DNA from: Lachnospiraceae bacterium
GTDB lineage: Bacteria; Bacillota_A; Clostridia; Lachnospirales; Lachnospiraceae
Direction of reading: 5' to 3'
Length of the DNA stretch: 64,000 nt
Assembly (NCBI GenBank): GCA_028694115.1
Contig: JAQUUB010000009.1
Span: 55,127-119,126, forward strand
The notes below the pieces were generated by a model that did no database searches, had not been told where the DNA came from, and was given only the letters and a program-made list of their open reading frames with translations. This document shows positions 63,235-64,000 of the stretch, in pieces. The position numbers were made by a program, and so were the translations under genes. Each line of letters opens with the position of its first letter. Positions within the stretch are counted from its first letter, which is position 1.

Positions 63235-63249
63235 CATTTTCTCAAAAAA
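63235..63249 (+). promoter_or_regulatory. Possible CodY box downstream of the flgB promoter
   Basis: The 15 bases CATTTTCTCAAAAAA match the known CodY consensus AATTTTCWGAAAATT at 11 positions if the central W is allowed to be T. The site lies just downstream of the predicted start of the flgB transcript, where bound CodY would block elongation. AT-rich spacers produce chance matches, so this is tentative. Confidence 0.35.
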
Positions 63250-63263
63250 ATATACCACCTTTT

Positions 63264-63291
63264 ATTATAAAGAATTTAGAAAAAAACACAA
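63264..63291 (-). promoter_or_regulatory. Putative housekeeping promoter of the flagellar cluster
   Basis: On the minus strand TTGTGT (63291-63286) and a perfect TATAAT (63269-63264) are 16 bases apart. Start near 63257 gives a leader of about 60 bases before flgB. No sigma-28 type element was seen here. Confidence 0.65.
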
Positions 63292-63380
63292 GATTTTTTT
63301 ACAAAACAACCCATATATTGTGTTTTTTCAACAAGCCATCTACATTTCTCTTAGATTCCTTTCGTAAATCTCTGTTTAGA

Positions 63381-63423
63381 TTAAAAGGGATTTATAGACA
63401 AATAAGCTCTATAAATCCCTTTA
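63381..63423 (-). terminator. Intrinsic terminator after codY
   Basis: On the minus strand AAAGGGATTTATAGA pairs with TCTATAAATCCCTTTT around a short loop. It lies right after the codY stop and insulates the flagellar promoter. Confidence 0.85.
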
Positions 63424-63457
63424 TCATTTCTACCCGACATCCTTTCGAGTTTTATAA

Positions 63458-64000
63458 TTATGTATGTAAAGTACCTGTTCTTAATTTGATTTCATCAAAA
63501 ATAACATCATTTAAAACCTTTATATAAGTTCCCTTCATACCGGAGGATCTTGACTCAATCACACCAGCACTTTCAAACTTTCTAAGTGCATTAACAATTA
63601 CTGATCTTGTAATTCCTACCCTGTCAGCTATCTTGCTAGCAACTAAAATTCCTTCATTTCCCTTCAACTCACCAAAGATGTGAATAATTGCCTCCATCTC
63701 GGAATAAGAAAGCGTACTGAGCGCTGATTTTACAACCTGTTTTCTTCGCATTTCTTCTGCACTTTCTTCGTTTACAGAACGAAGCATTTCTAATCCTACG
63801 ACTGTCGCTCCATATTCACAAAGAATAATGTCATCAATATTGTATACATCTTTTGTCTTATAGATAAATAAGGTGCCAAGCCGTTCCCCTGCAATATCAA
63901 TCGGAGTAATAATAGCTTGATATCTAACACTATCCTCATTTTCAAATCCCAACGTTTCCAGATTTACATTCTCTTTGGTTGATAAAATACCTAGCAATCT
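63458..64000 (-). CDS. codY: Global regulator CodY, C-terminal part
   Basis: The gene enters from the right edge, so only the last 180 or so residues are present. It shows part of the GAF domain that binds branched-chain amino acids, then the winged [48 protein letters not shown], a well conserved CodY signature. CodY represses nutrient-acquisition and motility genes when GTP and branched-chain amino acids are plentiful. Position directly upstream of flgB equals that in Bacillus. Confidence 0.95.
   Translation of the reverse strand, partial: RLLGILSTKENVNLETLGFENEDSVRYQAIITPIDIAGERLGTLFIYKTKDVYNIDDIILCEYGATVVGLEMLRSVNEESAEEMRRKQVVKSALSTLSYSEMEAIIHIFGELKGNEGILVASKIADRVGITRSVIVNALRKFESAGVIESRSSGMKGTYIKVLNDVIFDEIKLRTGTLHT

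Overview
The window looks like part of the chromosome of an AT-rich, motile member of the Firmicutes, most likely a Lachnospiraceae / Clostridium cluster XIVa anaerobe. The evidence is Gram-positive-type genes (PolC, CodY, FliY, FlbD, CheC and CheD), an IspG/Dxr isoprenoid route, strong GGAGG ribosome sites and AT-rich spacers. The species is an inference. Almost every gene lies on the minus strand, so biological order runs from high to low coordinates. The gene order closely follows the known Bacillus subtilis run codY - fla/che - sigD - swrB - rpsB - tsf - pyrH - frr - uppS - cdsA - dxr - rseP - polC - rimP - nusA - ylxR - ylxQ - infB.

Layout, in the direction of transcription: (1) 64000-63381, the 3' part of codY and its terminator. 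(2) 63291-28689, a flagellar/chemotaxis supercluster of about 34 kb: flgB flgC fliE fliF fliG fliH fliI fliJ, a MotE-like gene, fliK flgD, a flg_new gene, flgE, a terminator, then flbD motA motB fliL fliM fliY cheY fliO fliP fliQ fliR flhB flhA flhF flhG, a PilZ gene, cheB cheA cheW cheC cheD, a 2-TM protein, fliA, fapA, a small unknown, a SwrB-like protein and a short MltG-like protein. (3) 28671-26759, rpsB-tsf with its own promoter and terminator. (4) 26666-20818, an accessory block not found at this place in Bacillus: an HD-GYP phosphodiesterase, a FUSC-like membrane protein fused to a degenerate HAD domain, a divergent AraC regulator, a MATE exporter and an aldo/keto reductase. (5) 20766-13566, a likely operon of polysaccharide deacetylase, bactofilin, pyrH, frr, uppS, cdsA, dxr and rseP. 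(6) 13544-9514, a transmembrane Ser/Thr kinase overlapping a secreted Ig-like-repeat protein. (7) ispG-polC, then tRNA-Glu(CTC) with its own promoter, leader hairpin and terminator. (8) an orphan PTS IIC-like permease, then rimP-nusA-ylxR-ylxQ-infB.

Together these blocks build and steer the flagellum (basal body, export gate, hook, stator, switch, chemotaxis adaptation) and couple it to c-di-GMP (PilZ, HD-GYP) and nutrient state (CodY next door). They also supply core translation, cell-envelope precursor and replication functions. No intergenic stretch exceeds about 300 bases apart from 3546-3904, which holds the tRNA-Glu unit and a promoter.

The least explained signal is a pair of 123-bp intergenic elements (15849-15971 and 51458-51580). 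They are about 36 kb apart, the same length and orientation, and each sits directly against the stop codon of the upstream gene (cdsA, flgE). They fold into three consecutive hairpins, and one of these keeps its pairing despite different sequence in the two copies. Other notable items are the FUSC/pseudo-HAD fusion, the kinase plus Ig-like pair, the (PMMQQ)x8 linker in FliY, and unassigned proteins inside the flagellar cluster.
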